Shown: positions 53,056 to 62,822 of the stretch, one piece after another | How positions within the stretch are numbered: the stretch's first letter is position 1 | How the letters are laid out: each line of letters starts with the position of its first letter | Source of the DNA: Hyphomonadaceae bacterium | GTDB lineage: Bacteria > Pseudomonadota > Alphaproteobacteria > Caulobacterales > Hyphomonadaceae | Direction of reading: 5' to 3' | Assembly: GCA_016714495.1 (NCBI GenBank) | Contig: JADKDU010000012.1 | Location: 1-64,000 of the forward strand | DNA: 64,000 nt | Position numbers and translations under genes: made by a program | The notes under the pieces: generated by a model | Told to the model about the DNA's origin: nothing | The model's database searches: none | Seen by the model: the letters and a program-made list of their open reading frames with translations, nothing else

Positions 53056-53738
53056 TGCTGGAGATCCCGGGACCAGTTGAAGGAATGGACGTAGAGGCCG
53101 AGCGGATTCTTGGAGAGCCGTTCGGGCGAGGAGGCCGGCTCGATCACGATCGTCGCAACGCCAGTGAAGCGTTCGACATCGATCAGCGTGCCGTTGGAAT
53201 AGGTGCTTTCGCGCCAGCGCAGCTGGAAACTGCCGGGACTTGCGCGCACCACCGAGAGGACTTCCACCGCGACCGTGGTCTTGCCGACCTTGTCGAAGGG
53301 GTTTTCCTCGTCCGCCATGGCGTTGAGGACCTGAGCCCCGCCTTGCGTGGCCCAGTCATAGGCCCTGAGCCAGTTCTGGCGAACCACGATGGGGTCTGAC
53401 GGCAATGCGCGGATCATCTCGACGAACCGTGCAAGATGCCAGGACAGTTGGGCGTCGCTCGGCTCGTAGGCCGACTGCGCGGGGCCTACGAGCCGCGCTT
53501 CGCCCGTCTCGCTCGCTTCGATGACGAACGGCACGGCGGCAGGCCTGAGGGCAAGGACGACAACGCCGGCGGCCATCGCGCCAGCGAGGGTCAGGCTTGC
53601 GAAAGCGGCGGTGCGCCAGGTGCGGGCATGGGCCAGCGAAGAGCCCATGCGGCGGTCCCAGAGCTGCTGGGCCTCGCGATAGGGCGTCTCCGGCTCTGGC
53701 GTCTTCGACAGGCGCGAGGATCGCGCGCGGGTGAACAT
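53052..53738 (-). CDS. trbF: Conjugal transfer protein TrbF (VirB8-like)
   Basis: 228 residues: short cytoplasmic N terminus (ETPYREAQQLWDRRMGSSLA), one membrane helix (FASLTLAGAMAAGVVVLALR), and a periplasmic VirB8 domain (MIRALPSDPIVVRQNWLRAY, SFQLRWRESTYSNGTLIDVE). ATG 53738 follows GAAGGAAGAG; a longer open frame to 53921 enters trbL and is ignored. It overlaps trbG by 4 bp. Nucleates the inner-membrane assembly. Confidence 0.9.
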   Translation of the reverse strand: MFTRARSSRLSKTPEPETPYREAQQLWDRRMGSSLAHARTWRTAAFASLTLAGAMAAGVVVLALRPAAVPFVIEASETGEARLVGPAQSAYEPSDAQLSWHLARFVEMIRALPSDPIVVRQNWLRAYDWATQGGAQVLNAMADEENPFDKVGKTTVAVEVLSVVRASPGSFQLRWRESTYSNGTLIDVERFTGVATIVIEPASSPERLSKNPLGLYVHSFNWSRDLQQ

Positions 53739-53797
53739 GGTCTCTTCCTTCTGGTCTGGCTTGGCTGCTTCAGGTTGGTGGATGGGGTCTCGACGGG

Positions 53798-55129
53798 TCA
53801 GCCGGGCTGTTTGAGGTTGGGGCCTTCGGAGGCGCCGCCGCCGTCGCCGGCATTGAGCGTGTGGGCCGCGACGAAGACACCTTCGCGCAGCGCCTGAGAC
53901 CGCTTGAACCGCTTCGCCCAATCCGGTTTGCCCGAGCCGGACTGGCCGGCGCCGGACGATGACGAGGCGCCTGCACCGGGTGTGATCGCGCCGGCGGCGC
54001 CAGCAACCGCGCGCTGACCTGCGCTTCCGCGATTGCGGAAGTGAGCGGCGACGCGGCTGCCGGCCTCACGCATGCTGCCAGCCGCGGACGCTCCCAGGCC
54101 GATGGCGGCATTGAGGGGCGCGGCGACCGGACCCGACAGGCCGGTTCGCATTGCGCCCAACGCGGTGGCGGCGCGCAGGCCGCCGCCCGCGGAAGCTGTG
54201 CCGTTGGCGGCGGCGCGGCTGGCTGACACCGTGGCGCCCGCGGCCGATAGCGCGGCAACGAAAGCGCCAGCCCCTGCCGCGCCCACACCCAGCGTTGTGC
54301 CCGCAGCGGCGCCGGCTGATAGCTGAGGCGCTCCCGACACGAGTCCGGCCGCGATGCGCGGGCAGAAGATCGCAAGGCCCATCAGGGTGAGGGCCCCGAG
54401 CACGACCGCAAATGCCTGCTCGATCGTCATGTCGTCCGGATCGAGCGCCGTGCGCAGCGTCTCGAACATGGTCGAGCCAATGCCGATGACGATCGCGATC
54501 ACCAGCACCTTGATGCCGGAGGAGATTACATTGCCCAGCACCCGCTCGGCGAGGAAGGTCGTCTGCCGCCAGAAGGCGAAAGGCACGAGCACGAAGCCGG
54601 CCAGCGTCGTCAGCTTGAACTCGACGATCAGGACGAAGAGCTGGATCGAGAGGACGAAGAACGATGCAATGACGATGATGCCGCCGAGGCAGAGAAGAAT
54701 GACCTCCGCCAGATTGCCGAAGAACTCGAACGGACCCGGCGCGATGGTCCCGATATGGTCGAAGATCGGCTGCGACGCAGACAGGCCTTCAGCGGCGACG
54801 AGGCCGGGTTTCAGGAGATCGGCGGGCGTGAAGCTCGCCGCAGACGCGTTGAGGCCAAGGCTCGCGAAACTGTCGAACACGATGGTCGACAGCATGGCGA
54901 AGTTGCCGAAGATGAAGGCGAACGCGCCGACATAGAGCGTCTTCTTGACGAGGCTCTGGATGATGTCGGTGTTCTGGCCCCAGGCCCAGAACAGAGCAGC
55001 GATCGTGACATCGATGACAATCAGGATGGCCGCCAGCGACGTCACATCGCCCGAGATCAGGCCGAACCCTGAGTCGATGTAGGTGATGAAGGTCGTCAGG
55101 AAGCCGTCAATGGCCGAGAAGTCGTTCAT
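53798..55129 (-). CDS. trbL: Conjugal transfer protein TrbL (VirB6-like)
   Basis: 443 residues: polytopic inner-membrane protein with at least five helices between residues 25 and 280 (AAILIVIDVTIAALFWAWG, VILLCLGGIIVIASFFVLSI, FAVVLGALTLMGLAIFCPRI). A long Ala/Gly/Ser-rich hydrophilic tail follows, as is usual in TrbL. It forms part of the substrate channel. Preceded by trbJ (42 bp gap) and followed by trbF. Confidence 0.9.
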   Translation of the reverse strand: MNDFSAIDGFLTTFITYIDSGFGLISGDVTSLAAILIVIDVTIAALFWAWGQNTDIIQSLVKKTLYVGAFAFIFGNFAMLSTIVFDSFASLGLNASAASFTPADLLKPGLVAAEGLSASQPIFDHIGTIAPGPFEFFGNLAEVILLCLGGIIVIASFFVLSIQLFVLIVEFKLTTLAGFVLVPFAFWRQTTFLAERVLGNVISSGIKVLVIAIVIGIGSTMFETLRTALDPDDMTIEQAFAVVLGALTLMGLAIFCPRIAAGLVSGAPQLSAGAAAGTTLGVGAAGAGAFVAALSAAGATVSASRAAANGTASAGGGLRAATALGAMRTGLSGPVAAPLNAAIGLGASAAGSMREAGSRVAAHFRNRGSAGQRAVAGAAGAITPGAGASSSSGAGQSGSGKPDWAKRFKRSQALREGVFVAAHTLNAGDGGGASEGPNLKQPG

Positions 55130-55171
55130 GGGTGTCCCCCGTCGTCGCTCTGCGTCATGCGTTCTGGCTGG

Positions 55172-55912
55172 TCAGTTCCACGGCGGCCGCTCGGGATGCG
55201 CCGACCTTGCGCCGGAGAAGAAGTGCGCATGCTGGGCGCGCGCCTGCGCCAACGCCTCCATTTCGCGGGCGCGCTCCAGCGCTTCGGCGCGCGATTGCGC
55301 GACCAGCAAGGCCTGCAAGCGCATCGCCTGCTGGGCCTGGAAGGCGAGAATTTCGTTGGTCGCCTGTTGCGCCGACAGAGACCCAGTTGCGCTCGCGCTG
55401 GCGTCTGCAAGCGCACTCAGGATCTGGCTGTCTTCGGCGAGTTGCTCGGTGACGCGCGCCTGCAGAATGAGCGAGGTCTGAAGCGCGGCGCGGGCGTTGT
55501 CGAGTTGTTGGGCGGCTTGGGCAGCACGGGTTGCGATGTCCGTGCCGCGATAGTTGCCGGTGTAGAGACCTTCCAGCGCTGCGCGGGTGTCGTTCACCTG
55601 CAGCGCGAGCCCGCGGGCCTCGTTGATCAACGCATCCAGCTCGCTGAGCTTGCCGATGATGTCCGGCGCAAACGTCCGGCCGAGCGTGGTGAGGTTCCTG
55701 GCGTCGTTCTCGAGCTGGCGGATCTGGTTGGTGATCTGCGTCAGCTGGTTGCGCACCTGTTCAAGGGCGCGCGCAGCGTTGAGTGCATTCTGCACAAGGT
55801 TCGTCGGGTCGAACACCGTCAGCTGCGCTTGCGCAGGCGCGGCGATGAAAGGCGCGATCACGAAAGACGCCAGCAGCGCCCGGATGAGTTTTTTGAGGTT
55901 CAACGCAGGCAT
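55172..55912 (-). CDS. trbJ: Conjugal transfer protein TrbJ (VirB5-like)
   Basis: 246 residues. Signal peptide with cleavage near PAQAQ (residues 25-29), then a largely coiled-coil body (ARALEQVRNQLTQITNQIRQ, rich in Gln and Ala). VirB5-like minor pilus component or adhesin at the pilus tip. The ATG overlaps the trbE stop. Confidence 0.9.
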   Translation of the reverse strand: MPALNLKKLIRALLASFVIAPFIAAPAQAQLTVFDPTNLVQNALNAARALEQVRNQLTQITNQIRQLENDARNLTTLGRTFAPDIIGKLSELDALINEARGLALQVNDTRAALEGLYTGNYRGTDIATRAAQAAQQLDNARAALQTSLILQARVTEQLAEDSQILSALADASASATGSLSAQQATNEILAFQAQQAMRLQALLVAQSRAEALERAREMEALAQARAQHAHFFSGARSAHPERPPWN

Positions 55913-58425
55913 CAGACAGTCTCCAGGGGTTTTGAAAGGGCGGTTGCAGGCGGATCGGCTGGGTCGAGCGCGTCCAGCACCCAGCCGAGCTGTCGCGCTA
56001 TCAGGAACCGCCGCCAGAAGGGCTGAGCCGATGGCTGGCGCTCGATTGACGTCATCAGGGCGCGGATGGCGGGGTCGGCAGCGGCGCAGAAGGCCAGCGC
56101 AATCGGTCCCAGCGCCAGCTCGAACAGGCGGCGTCCGCGTGGGCTCGCATAGTAATAGTGCCGCTTGCGCTGCGCCGTTGCGATCAGGTCAATCTCGGTC
56201 TCGTTGAGACCGAAGCGTTCATAGGCCTGCCGCTGCTGAGGCTCGAAGGCACGCTCATTGGGGAGATAGATGCGCGTGGGACAGGACTCGATCAGCGCGG
56301 GTGCGATGGCGCTCTCCGCGATGTCGGCAAGCGACTGCGTTGCGAACACGACGGCGACATTCTTCTTCCGGAGCGTCTTCAGCCATTCGCGGATACGGGC
56401 GGCAAAGATCGGCGAGTCGAGGAACAGCCAGGCCTCGTCGAGGATCAGCAGTGTCGGACTGCCATCGAACCGTTCCTCCAGCCGGTCGAACAGGTGGAGC
56501 AGGGCGGGCGCGGCAGCCTTTGGCCGCGCCATGATCTCTTCCATCTCGAACAGGACGATGTCGGACAGGTTCAGCCGGTCCTCGGCGCCATCGAACACCC
56601 CGCCCATCGCGCCCTCCTGGGTGTAGGGCAGGAGGGCGGCCTGCACCGCGGCGTTCTGGACCAGCAGCCGAAGGCCCGTGAGGTGGCGCTGTTCAGGCGG
56701 CGCCGAGCGAAGGCTGCCGAGCGCGGACCAGACAGGCTCCTTGACCTCTGGCGTATCGGGCAGGCCCTCCTGTGCGAGGATGGTCATCACCCAGTTGAGC
56801 GCATCTGCTCGGCCGTTGGGTGTGTCGATGCGGGCGAGCGGCTGGAACGCTGCAACGCCATCGCCTCCGAGATCGATGGCTGTGCCGCCCATGCCGAGGA
56901 GGGCGGCGCGCGCCGATCCGCCCTTGTCGAACACGAAGATCTTGGAGCCGGCGAAGCGCCGCCATTGCAGCGCGAGAAAGGCGAGCAGGACGGATTTGCC
57001 CGCGCCGGTCGGTCCGACCACCATGGTGTGGCCGACATCGCCGACATGGAGGTCGAGCCGGAACGGCGTCGATCCGTCCGTTTGTGCGACAGCCAGAGCC
57101 GGCGCGTTGAGGTGACGGTTGCGCGCGTCCCCGGCCCACGCGGTTGAGAGCGGTGCGATGTGCGACAGGTTGAGCGTCGACACCATGGGATGCCGGACAT
57201 TTGCCCAGGCGTGCCCCGCAAGGCTCGACAGCCAGGATTCGACAGCGTTGAGCGTCTCGGCGACGGTGACGAAGCCGCGGGACGCAATGATCCGCTCCGC
57301 CGTGCGCAGCTTCTCATCGGCGTCTTCCGCTGTTGTCCCCATGACAACCAGCGTCGAGGTCAGGAAGCCGAAGCCGATCAGTTCGGAGCCCAGCTCATGC
57401 AAGGCCTCGTCGACCTCCTCCGATTTTGCGATGGCGTCGGGATTGGCGAAGGTCGCCGCTTCCTTGGTCAGCATCTCCTTGACCAGCGCGCCCATCGACT
57501 TGTGCTTGGAAAACCAGAGCCTGCGCCATTTGACGAGTTCGCGCTCCGATTCCTCGCGATCGAGGCACAGATAGCGGGTCATCCAGCGATAGGTCATCGC
57601 GGCGGCGTTGAGATCATCGAGCACGCCGGGATGTGTGAAGGGCGGGAAGCCCTTGATCGTGAGCACCCGGAGATGTTTCGCGCCCAGCATCGGCGCGACC
57701 CCGCCGACGAGTGAGGCGTCGCACAGCCAGCCATCGAGAAAGGCTGCGCCGCGAGGCGCCCGCACCTGAGTCGCGCGCGGCGAGACCTGACGCTTGAGGT
57801 AAGAGAGGGTTTCGTCATCGCCGAGGCGCTGGAACTCCGCGACGATGGCTTCGAACATGCCGAAGGCCTGGGCGACGCTGCGCTGGAAGCTCTCCAGCGC
57901 CTCGCGCGCCACCCGGCGGTCGAGCGCCTCCTTGGCGTCCGGGCGGGCGCGCTTTGCGTCCGCGCCATGAGATGGCGATCGCGCGGGTTTCTTCCCGTCG
58001 ATCTCGAAGAAGAAGGCGGAGGCCTTTCGGCTCGAGTCCGGTTCCGGCGCCCATTGCAGGGTGAGATGGTGGATGGTCTCGAACTGTGTGTCTGTCTGCT
58101 CGAACTCCGCCGCCCGCTCCGAGTCGATCAGTCGCGACAGGTCATCTTCGAACGCGCCCGCGGGATAGTCGTTGATCTCGCGGCGGTCGGCCTCGACATA
58201 GATGGCCCAGCCGCGGCCAAGGCGGCGGAACACATTGTTGGTGCGGGCAGCGAACGAGACCAGCTCTTCCGGCGTCGAAGACCTGACGTCCGGTCCGCGA
58301 AACCGCGCCGTCGCCTGGAAGGAGCCATCCTTGTTGAGGATGACGCCGGGCGCGACCAGCATCGCCCAGGGAAGATAATCCTCAAGGCGGTTGGGCGTAT
58401 GAGCATAAGGCGCGAGAGAGAACAT
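55912..58425 (-). CDS. trbE: Conjugal transfer ATPase TrbE (VirB4-like)
   Basis: 837 residues. N-terminal CagE/VirB4 domain (FSLAPYAHTPNRLEDYLPWA, LVAPGVILNKDGSFQATARF). C-terminal ATPase with Walker A VGPTGAGKSVLLAFLA, Walker B TLLILDEAWLFLD, and FATQSLADIAESAIAPALIE. Drives pilus assembly and DNA transfer. Intact and of normal length. Confidence 0.94.
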   Translation of the reverse strand: MFSLAPYAHTPNRLEDYLPWAMLVAPGVILNKDGSFQATARFRGPDVRSSTPEELVSFAARTNNVFRRLGRGWAIYVEADRREINDYPAGAFEDDLSRLIDSERAAEFEQTDTQFETIHHLTLQWAPEPDSSRKASAFFFEIDGKKPARSPSHGADAKRARPDAKEALDRRVAREALESFQRSVAQAFGMFEAIVAEFQRLGDDETLSYLKRQVSPRATQVRAPRGAAFLDGWLCDASLVGGVAPMLGAKHLRVLTIKGFPPFTHPGVLDDLNAAAMTYRWMTRYLCLDREESERELVKWRRLWFSKHKSMGALVKEMLTKEAATFANPDAIAKSEEVDEALHELGSELIGFGFLTSTLVVMGTTAEDADEKLRTAERIIASRGFVTVAETLNAVESWLSSLAGHAWANVRHPMVSTLNLSHIAPLSTAWAGDARNRHLNAPALAVAQTDGSTPFRLDLHVGDVGHTMVVGPTGAGKSVLLAFLALQWRRFAGSKIFVFDKGGSARAALLGMGGTAIDLGGDGVAAFQPLARIDTPNGRADALNWVMTILAQEGLPDTPEVKEPVWSALGSLRSAPPEQRHLTGLRLLVQNAAVQAALLPYTQEGAMGGVFDGAEDRLNLSDIVLFEMEEIMARPKAAAPALLHLFDRLEERFDGSPTLLILDEAWLFLDSPIFAARIREWLKTLRKKNVAVVFATQSLADIAESAIAPALIESCPTRIYLPNERAFEPQQRQAYERFGLNETEIDLIATAQRKRHYYYASPRGRRLFELALGPIALAFCAAADPAIRALMTSIERQPSAQPFWRRFLIARQLGWVLDALDPADPPATALSKPLETV

Positions 58426-58485
58426 GGGTCTGGTCCGTTGCGTGCGGGCGAATGAGTGGGTCAGGTCGCTGAGGGGTTGGGCGGT

Positions 58486-58752
58486 CTAGCTTTCGAGGCG
58501 ATTGGGGATGCGCATGGCGCGCTTCAGCACCTCGACGGCGTCGGGGTCACGGCGGGCGAGGAAGACGCCGAGCAGGTGCCCCGCAATGCCCAGGATAATC
58601 CCCGGAATGAGCGCGCCAGCGAAGGCGACGATCGCCGCCAGCGTGCCATTGAGGATGGCGTAGGATCGCGGCGCGCCGCCCATGAGGAGGGGAGCGGTGA
58701 GCCCGTGCCGGACCGGCGCCAGGAATCCCGGAACATCGCGGGGGTCTCGCAT
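58486..58752 (-). CDS. trbD: Conjugal transfer protein TrbD (VirB3-like)
   Basis: 88 residues. DVPGFLAPVRHGLTAPLLMG is the VirB3 start, followed by one or two adjoining hydrophobic helices (NGTLAAIVAFAGALIPGIIL) and a polar tail (ARRDPDAVEVLKRAM). TAGGAGG precedes ATG 58752. It stands between trbC (10 bp) and trbE (60 bp), the expected place. Confidence 0.87.
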   Translation of the reverse strand: MRDPRDVPGFLAPVRHGLTAPLLMGGAPRSYAILNGTLAAIVAFAGALIPGIILGIAGHLLGVFLARRDPDAVEVLKRAMRIPNRLES

Positions 58753-58762
58753 AGTCTGCCTC

Positions 58763-59107
58763 CTACGGAATAACCGCGCCGCCGCCGCCGACGAGCGGCA
58801 GGAAGAAGCTGGCGGCCGCGAACGCGATCGCGAGCCCGAACAGGATCTGCAGCAGCTTCTTGAAGCCCTGGCCGACATCGCCGAAGGCCAGCGTCAGGCC
58901 GGTCGCGACAATGATCAGGATCGCGACGATCCGCGCGACCGGACCGGTGATCGAATCCATGACCGCCGTGAGCGGTCCTTCCCACGGCATGCCGCCGCCG
59001 CCCGTCGCGGCGTGTGCGGCCCCTGTCATCACCAGGGCCATCAGGCCCATCGTCGTCACATTGCCTGCCGCGCGCATCAGCGCACGCGTCATCGTCTGCG
59101 GTTTCAT
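58763..59107 (-). CDS. trbC: Conjugal transfer pilin TrbC (VirB2-like)
   Basis: 114 residues: long leader (AAGNVTTMGLMALVMTGAAHA), then a short mature pilin with two hydrophobic helices (VARIVAILIIVATGLTLAFG; ILFGLAIAFAAASFFLPLVG) flanking a small loop, as in VirB2/TrbC. Main subunit of the conjugative pilus. It overlaps trbB by 4 bp. Confidence 0.9.
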   Translation of the reverse strand: MKPQTMTRALMRAAGNVTTMGLMALVMTGAAHAATGGGGMPWEGPLTAVMDSITGPVARIVAILIIVATGLTLAFGDVGQGFKKLLQILFGLAIAFAAASFFLPLVGGGGAVIP

Positions 59108-60093
59108 GTGGTTCTCCTGGCTGTTGGGTCATGCGCGTGTCCCCCTCGCGCGGCGGGGTCCTGCGACGCCAGGGACATGCCCTTCGGCGCATAGATTTCG
59201 GGAATGCGCCGGCCGGCGGGCCCGCCGCGCTCGACGAAGACAATGAGGTCGATGGCTTCCGCGATGAGCGCGCGCGGCGGCGTCTCACAGACTTCCATGG
59301 TGAGCTGTTCGAGGCGCGCCAGCGCCGCCGGGGCCGAATTGGCGTGAAGGGTCGCGACGCCGCCGGGATGACCGGTGTTCCACGCCTTCAGGAGATCGAG
59401 CGCCTCGGGTCCGCGCACCTCGCCCACAATGATCCGGTCGGGCCTCAACCGGAGCGTCGAGCGGACCAGGTCCGAGAGCGAGACCGATCCCTGCTGGGTG
59501 CGGAGCGCTACCACATCGTCGGCGGCGCATTGCAGTTCGCGGGTGTCCTCGAGGATGACGACACGCTCGCCCAGCCGAGCGATCTCGTGGAGGAGGGCGT
59601 TGGCGAGCGTCGTCTTGCCCGAGCCCGTTCCGCCCGCGACGATGATGTTCGCGCGTGTCCGTACGGCACGGCGGAGTTCCTCGCCTTGCTCGGGCGAGGC
59701 GATGCCTAGAGCGACATACTCGTCCAGCGTGAAGACGCGGCTGGCCGGCTTGCGGATTGCAAAACACGGCCCGCGTGCAACCGGCGGCAGCACGCCCTCG
59801 AACCGCTCGCCGCGTGGCGGCAGTTCCGCAGAGACGATCGGCCGGTCACGGTTGGCTTCGGCGCCGGTGAGAGTGGCGACGAGCCGGATGACGCGTTCGG
59901 TTTCGGCCGCTTCCAGCCGGTGCGGCGTGGGCACGCGTCCCTTGCCGACCTGTTCAAGCCAGAGCCGTCCATCCGGATTGGCAATGACCTCGATCGTGTC
60001 AGGCGCTTCAAGCATCGCGGCGATGGATGGGCCCAGCGCTGTCGACAGCATGGCGAGGCCGCGCGTAGGGTCGGTCGTGTTCGGGGAGGTCAT
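59104..60093 (-). CDS. trbB: Conjugal transfer ATPase TrbB (VirB11-like)
   Basis: 329 residues, hexameric traffic ATPase. Walker A VAGGTGSGKTTLANALL, Asp box VVILEDTRELQ, Walker B RPDRIIVGEVRGPEALDLLK, His box TGHPGGVATLHANS. First of the trb genes in this order (trbB-C-D-E-J-L-F-G-I). It overlaps the upstream CopG-like gene by 4 bp. Confidence 0.94.
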   Translation of the reverse strand: MTSPNTTDPTRGLAMLSTALGPSIAAMLEAPDTIEVIANPDGRLWLEQVGKGRVPTPHRLEAAETERVIRLVATLTGAEANRDRPIVSAELPPRGERFEGVLPPVARGPCFAIRKPASRVFTLDEYVALGIASPEQGEELRRAVRTRANIIVAGGTGSGKTTLANALLHEIARLGERVVILEDTRELQCAADDVVALRTQQGSVSLSDLVRSTLRLRPDRIIVGEVRGPEALDLLKAWNTGHPGGVATLHANSAPAALARLEQLTMEVCETPPRALIAEAIDLIVFVERGGPAGRRIPEIYAPKGMSLASQDPAARGGHAHDPTARRTT

Positions 60094-60536
60094 TCTGCGG
60101 CCTCCCGCACGGCATGAATTTCGTCTCTGGGCGCCATGAGCTGCCCAAGGGTTTCGCGGCAGACGCTGCGACCCGCCGCCAGCCGGGCGATGACGATCGA
60201 CAGGATGTTGCGCAACCGGTCGCTTCCGCGTGCTTCAAGCCTGGGGAGATCGGCTTCCGGTATCTCGGGCGCGACGCTCAGGGAGAAGCGCGCGGCCTGC
60301 GCGGTCAGTTCGAAGTGTGTGTCCTGCACTTGACTGATCTGGCGGAGCTGGCGTCCGAACTGGTCCATGCGCGCCATCAGGGCTGCGTGTTCGACGTCGC
60401 GCCCGGTGTTGCCGAGCCGGCGCACGATCGCGTCTTCGATGATGTCGGACATGCTGCGATCGTCGATCGCGGACACGCGTTTCAGCGTCTCGGCAATGTC
60501 GGGTGTCACGTAGACGGTGATCTTGGTGCGGGCCAT
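60090..60536 (-). CDS. CopG/ribbon-helix-helix family protein of the tra region
   Basis: 148 residues; the start TKITVYVTPDIAETLKRVSA and DRSMSDIIEDAIVRRL is a ribbon-helix-helix DNA-binding domain, followed by a helical tail of unknown fold. A CopG-like gene regularly stands between traG and trbB in this class of element. Likely a transcriptional regulator of transfer; target unknown. Confidence 0.82.
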   Translation of the reverse strand: MARTKITVYVTPDIAETLKRVSAIDDRSMSDIIEDAIVRRLGNTGRDVEHAALMARMDQFGRQLRQISQVQDTHFELTAQAARFSLSVAPEIPEADLPRLEARGSDRLRNILSIVIARLAAGRSVCRETLGQLMAPRDEIHAVREAAE

Positions 60537-60542
60537 GACTTG

Positions 60543-62528
60543 TCAGAGCTCCGTTCCGGTGAACAGGTCATCGTCGAGACCGAACTGCAGGCGGACAGGA
60601 TCGGGCGCGTCGATTGCGTGCGCATCGTCGCGATCATCTGGTGTAGGTGGGGCTTGTCCAACGGCTGTATCGGCCGGCGGGACAGGTGCGCCGAACTCGA
60701 AAGCTTTCTGCTGGGACGAGGCGCCAGCGCGGCGCGGGGTTGGACGCGCGGGCGACTTGGCGGGTTTCGGCGCGGGCGCAGGCGCCGGCGGGGTCACGGG
60801 CAGGGCGACGCCATCCCAAACGGTCTGCACGCCCGGGCCGCGCACCGGCGGGAAGGTCACGGCGGGCCGGACACGCGATGCGAACGCCGGATTGTCGAAA
60901 TAGCGAACCTTGCGCGCGCGAATGGGCGGCGATCCGCCCGTAAGGATCAGAGAGTCGGTTGCGGGCAGCTGCATCACTTCGCCCGGCGTCAGCAAGGAAC
61001 GCGGGACTTCCTGCCGCGAGACCATGGTGTGACCGAGCCACGGCGCCATGCGCGAGCCGGCATAGTTCATCTGCGAGCGCGACTCGGTCGTGACGCCCAG
61101 CATGTCCGAGATGCGCTTGGCGGTGCGTTCGTCATTGCAGGCGAACGCGACCCGTACATGCGCGTTGTCGAGGATCGACGAATGCTCGCCATAGGCTTGG
61201 CTGATCTGGTTCAGGGACTGGGCGACAAGGCAAGCCTTGATGCGGTAGCCGCGGATGTAGGCGAGGGCGTGCTCGAAGAAATCAAGCTTCCCAAGTTGCG
61301 GGAACTCGTCGAGCATCAACAGCACGCGCCGACCGGCGCCGTTTTGCCGGGCCGCGACCTCTGTCAGGCGCTTCAGGATCTGGTTGAGCACCAGGCGCAG
61401 CAGCGCCTTCAACCGTGAAATCTCTTCCGGCGGAATGACGAGGTAGAGCGAGATCGGCCGCGCGCCGGTGATGATGTCCTCGATCGAGAAGTCCGAAACC
61501 TCGGTTGCGCGCGCCAGAACAGGATCGCGGTAGAGGACGAGGTAGCCCAGCGCAGTCGAGACGACCCCGGAGCGCTCCGCTTCCGCCATGTCGAGAAGCT
61601 GCCTGGCGCCCGCAGCAACGACAGGGTGGGGCAGGCCGTTCTTTATGGACCGGCCAAGCATCTCCTCGAGCAGGTTCGAGACAGGCCGCTGCGGGTCGGC
61701 AAGCAGTTCCGCGACGCGGGCGAGGGTCTTTTGTCGTTCCGCATAGAGCGTCCACAGCATGACGGCGACGAGCAGTTCGAAAGCGCGGAGCTGCCAGTGG
61801 CTTCTCTCGCGCAGGGCGCCTTCGGGATCGACCAGCATGTCGGCGAGGATCTGGGCGTCGCGAACTTCGGCATCGCCGCGCCGGATCTGGGTCAGCGGAT
61901 TGTAGCGGTGGGCGCCAGTCTCGGTAGGGGCGAAGCGATAGACGGGTCCGAATGACGCGCGCAATCCGGATGTGACCGTCCAGTTCTCGCCCTTGAGATC
62001 GAGTGCGATATAGGAGTGACGCCAGACGAGGCCTGTCGGCAGTGAGACGCCAACGCTCTTGCCTGTGTTGGTCGGCGCCACGACAAGCACGTGCTCGTCG
62101 CCATCATGGCGAAGGATGTGCTTGTTCCAGGCGCCGAGGATGACGCCGTCGCCGCTCGTCAGATGGAGTCGTTTGACGTCGGCTGCATTGGCCCAGCGCG
62201 CAGTGCCATAGGTGTTGGAGTTCCTGGCCTCGCGGGACCGCCAGAGCGAGAAGGCGAATGCCATTGCGACAGCGATGGCGACGCCAGAGAGGAAGATCAG
62301 CCCCGCGGCTTCGAAAACCTCACGCGCATAGGCGTCAAAGTAATACCACCACAGCAGGAACTTCCACGGCGCGTAGAGGCGGACGCCCCAGACCAATGCG
62401 TCCGGAGGCCCGAGCTGTGGCTGATAGCCGAGCGCATCCGCAGTCCACTGCGTCGCCACGACGGCACTGGCGACGAAGGCGCACAGCACGGCCAGGATCT
62501 GGCCCCAGTAGACGCGGCCGGCGCTCAT
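60543..62528 (-). CDS. traG: Type IV coupling protein TraG (VirD4-like)
   Basis: 661 residues; brings the relaxase-DNA complex to the secretion channel. Two N-terminal membrane helices (ILAVLCAFVASAVVATQW; GLIFLSGVAIAVAMAFAFSL), NTYGTARWANAADV, Walker A VVAPTNTGKSVGVSLPTGL, Walker B RRVLLMLDEFPQLGKLDFFE and ACLVAQSLNQISQAYG. The C terminus is Pro-rich. ATG 62528 (MSAGRVYWGQILAVL) is preferred over the longer open frame to 62741, which crosses the promoter. Intact. Confidence 0.94.
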   Translation of the reverse strand: MSAGRVYWGQILAVLCAFVASAVVATQWTADALGYQPQLGPPDALVWGVRLYAPWKFLLWWYYFDAYAREVFEAAGLIFLSGVAIAVAMAFAFSLWRSREARNSNTYGTARWANAADVKRLHLTSGDGVILGAWNKHILRHDGDEHVLVVAPTNTGKSVGVSLPTGLVWRHSYIALDLKGENWTVTSGLRASFGPVYRFAPTETGAHRYNPLTQIRRGDAEVRDAQILADMLVDPEGALRERSHWQLRAFELLVAVMLWTLYAERQKTLARVAELLADPQRPVSNLLEEMLGRSIKNGLPHPVVAAGARQLLDMAEAERSGVVSTALGYLVLYRDPVLARATEVSDFSIEDIITGARPISLYLVIPPEEISRLKALLRLVLNQILKRLTEVAARQNGAGRRVLLMLDEFPQLGKLDFFEHALAYIRGYRIKACLVAQSLNQISQAYGEHSSILDNAHVRVAFACNDERTAKRISDMLGVTTESRSQMNYAGSRMAPWLGHTMVSRQEVPRSLLTPGEVMQLPATDSLILTGGSPPIRARKVRYFDNPAFASRVRPAVTFPPVRGPGVQTVWDGVALPVTPPAPAPAPKPAKSPARPTPRRAGASSQQKAFEFGAPVPPADTAVGQAPPTPDDRDDAHAIDAPDPVRLQFGLDDDLFTGTEL

Positions 62529-62822
62529 TGATCGGCCGCCTTCGGCTTGATCATGAGCCGGCCGGCGAACACTGCGTGTGTCGTGCGAGGGCGGGAAGGT
62601 CTCCTGACGACTGCTCGCCGGCAACGCGCATCGCTTACGTAAGCGGCGCCCGCAGCGCACCAAAAGGCGAAGCTGGTCCGGGCCTTGCTTGGATAATTTC
62701 TTAACGGGGGTAGACACTTGTCCATCGCGTGCACCAGCCATTCGATTGGCTAGGCTTAGTCGCGACCGCGGCGGTTCCGCTTCCCAGTTATTTCGACAAG
62801 GGGTCGTCGAAAAGGAGCGAAC

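Noticed and set aside
56158..57147. Plus-strand open frame of 329 codons
   Set aside because: Antisense to the trbE ATPase domain; no ribosome site and low-complexity composition.
60114..61418. Plus-strand open frame of 434 codons
   Set aside because: Antisense to the CopG-like gene and traG; composition typical of a complementary-strand shadow.
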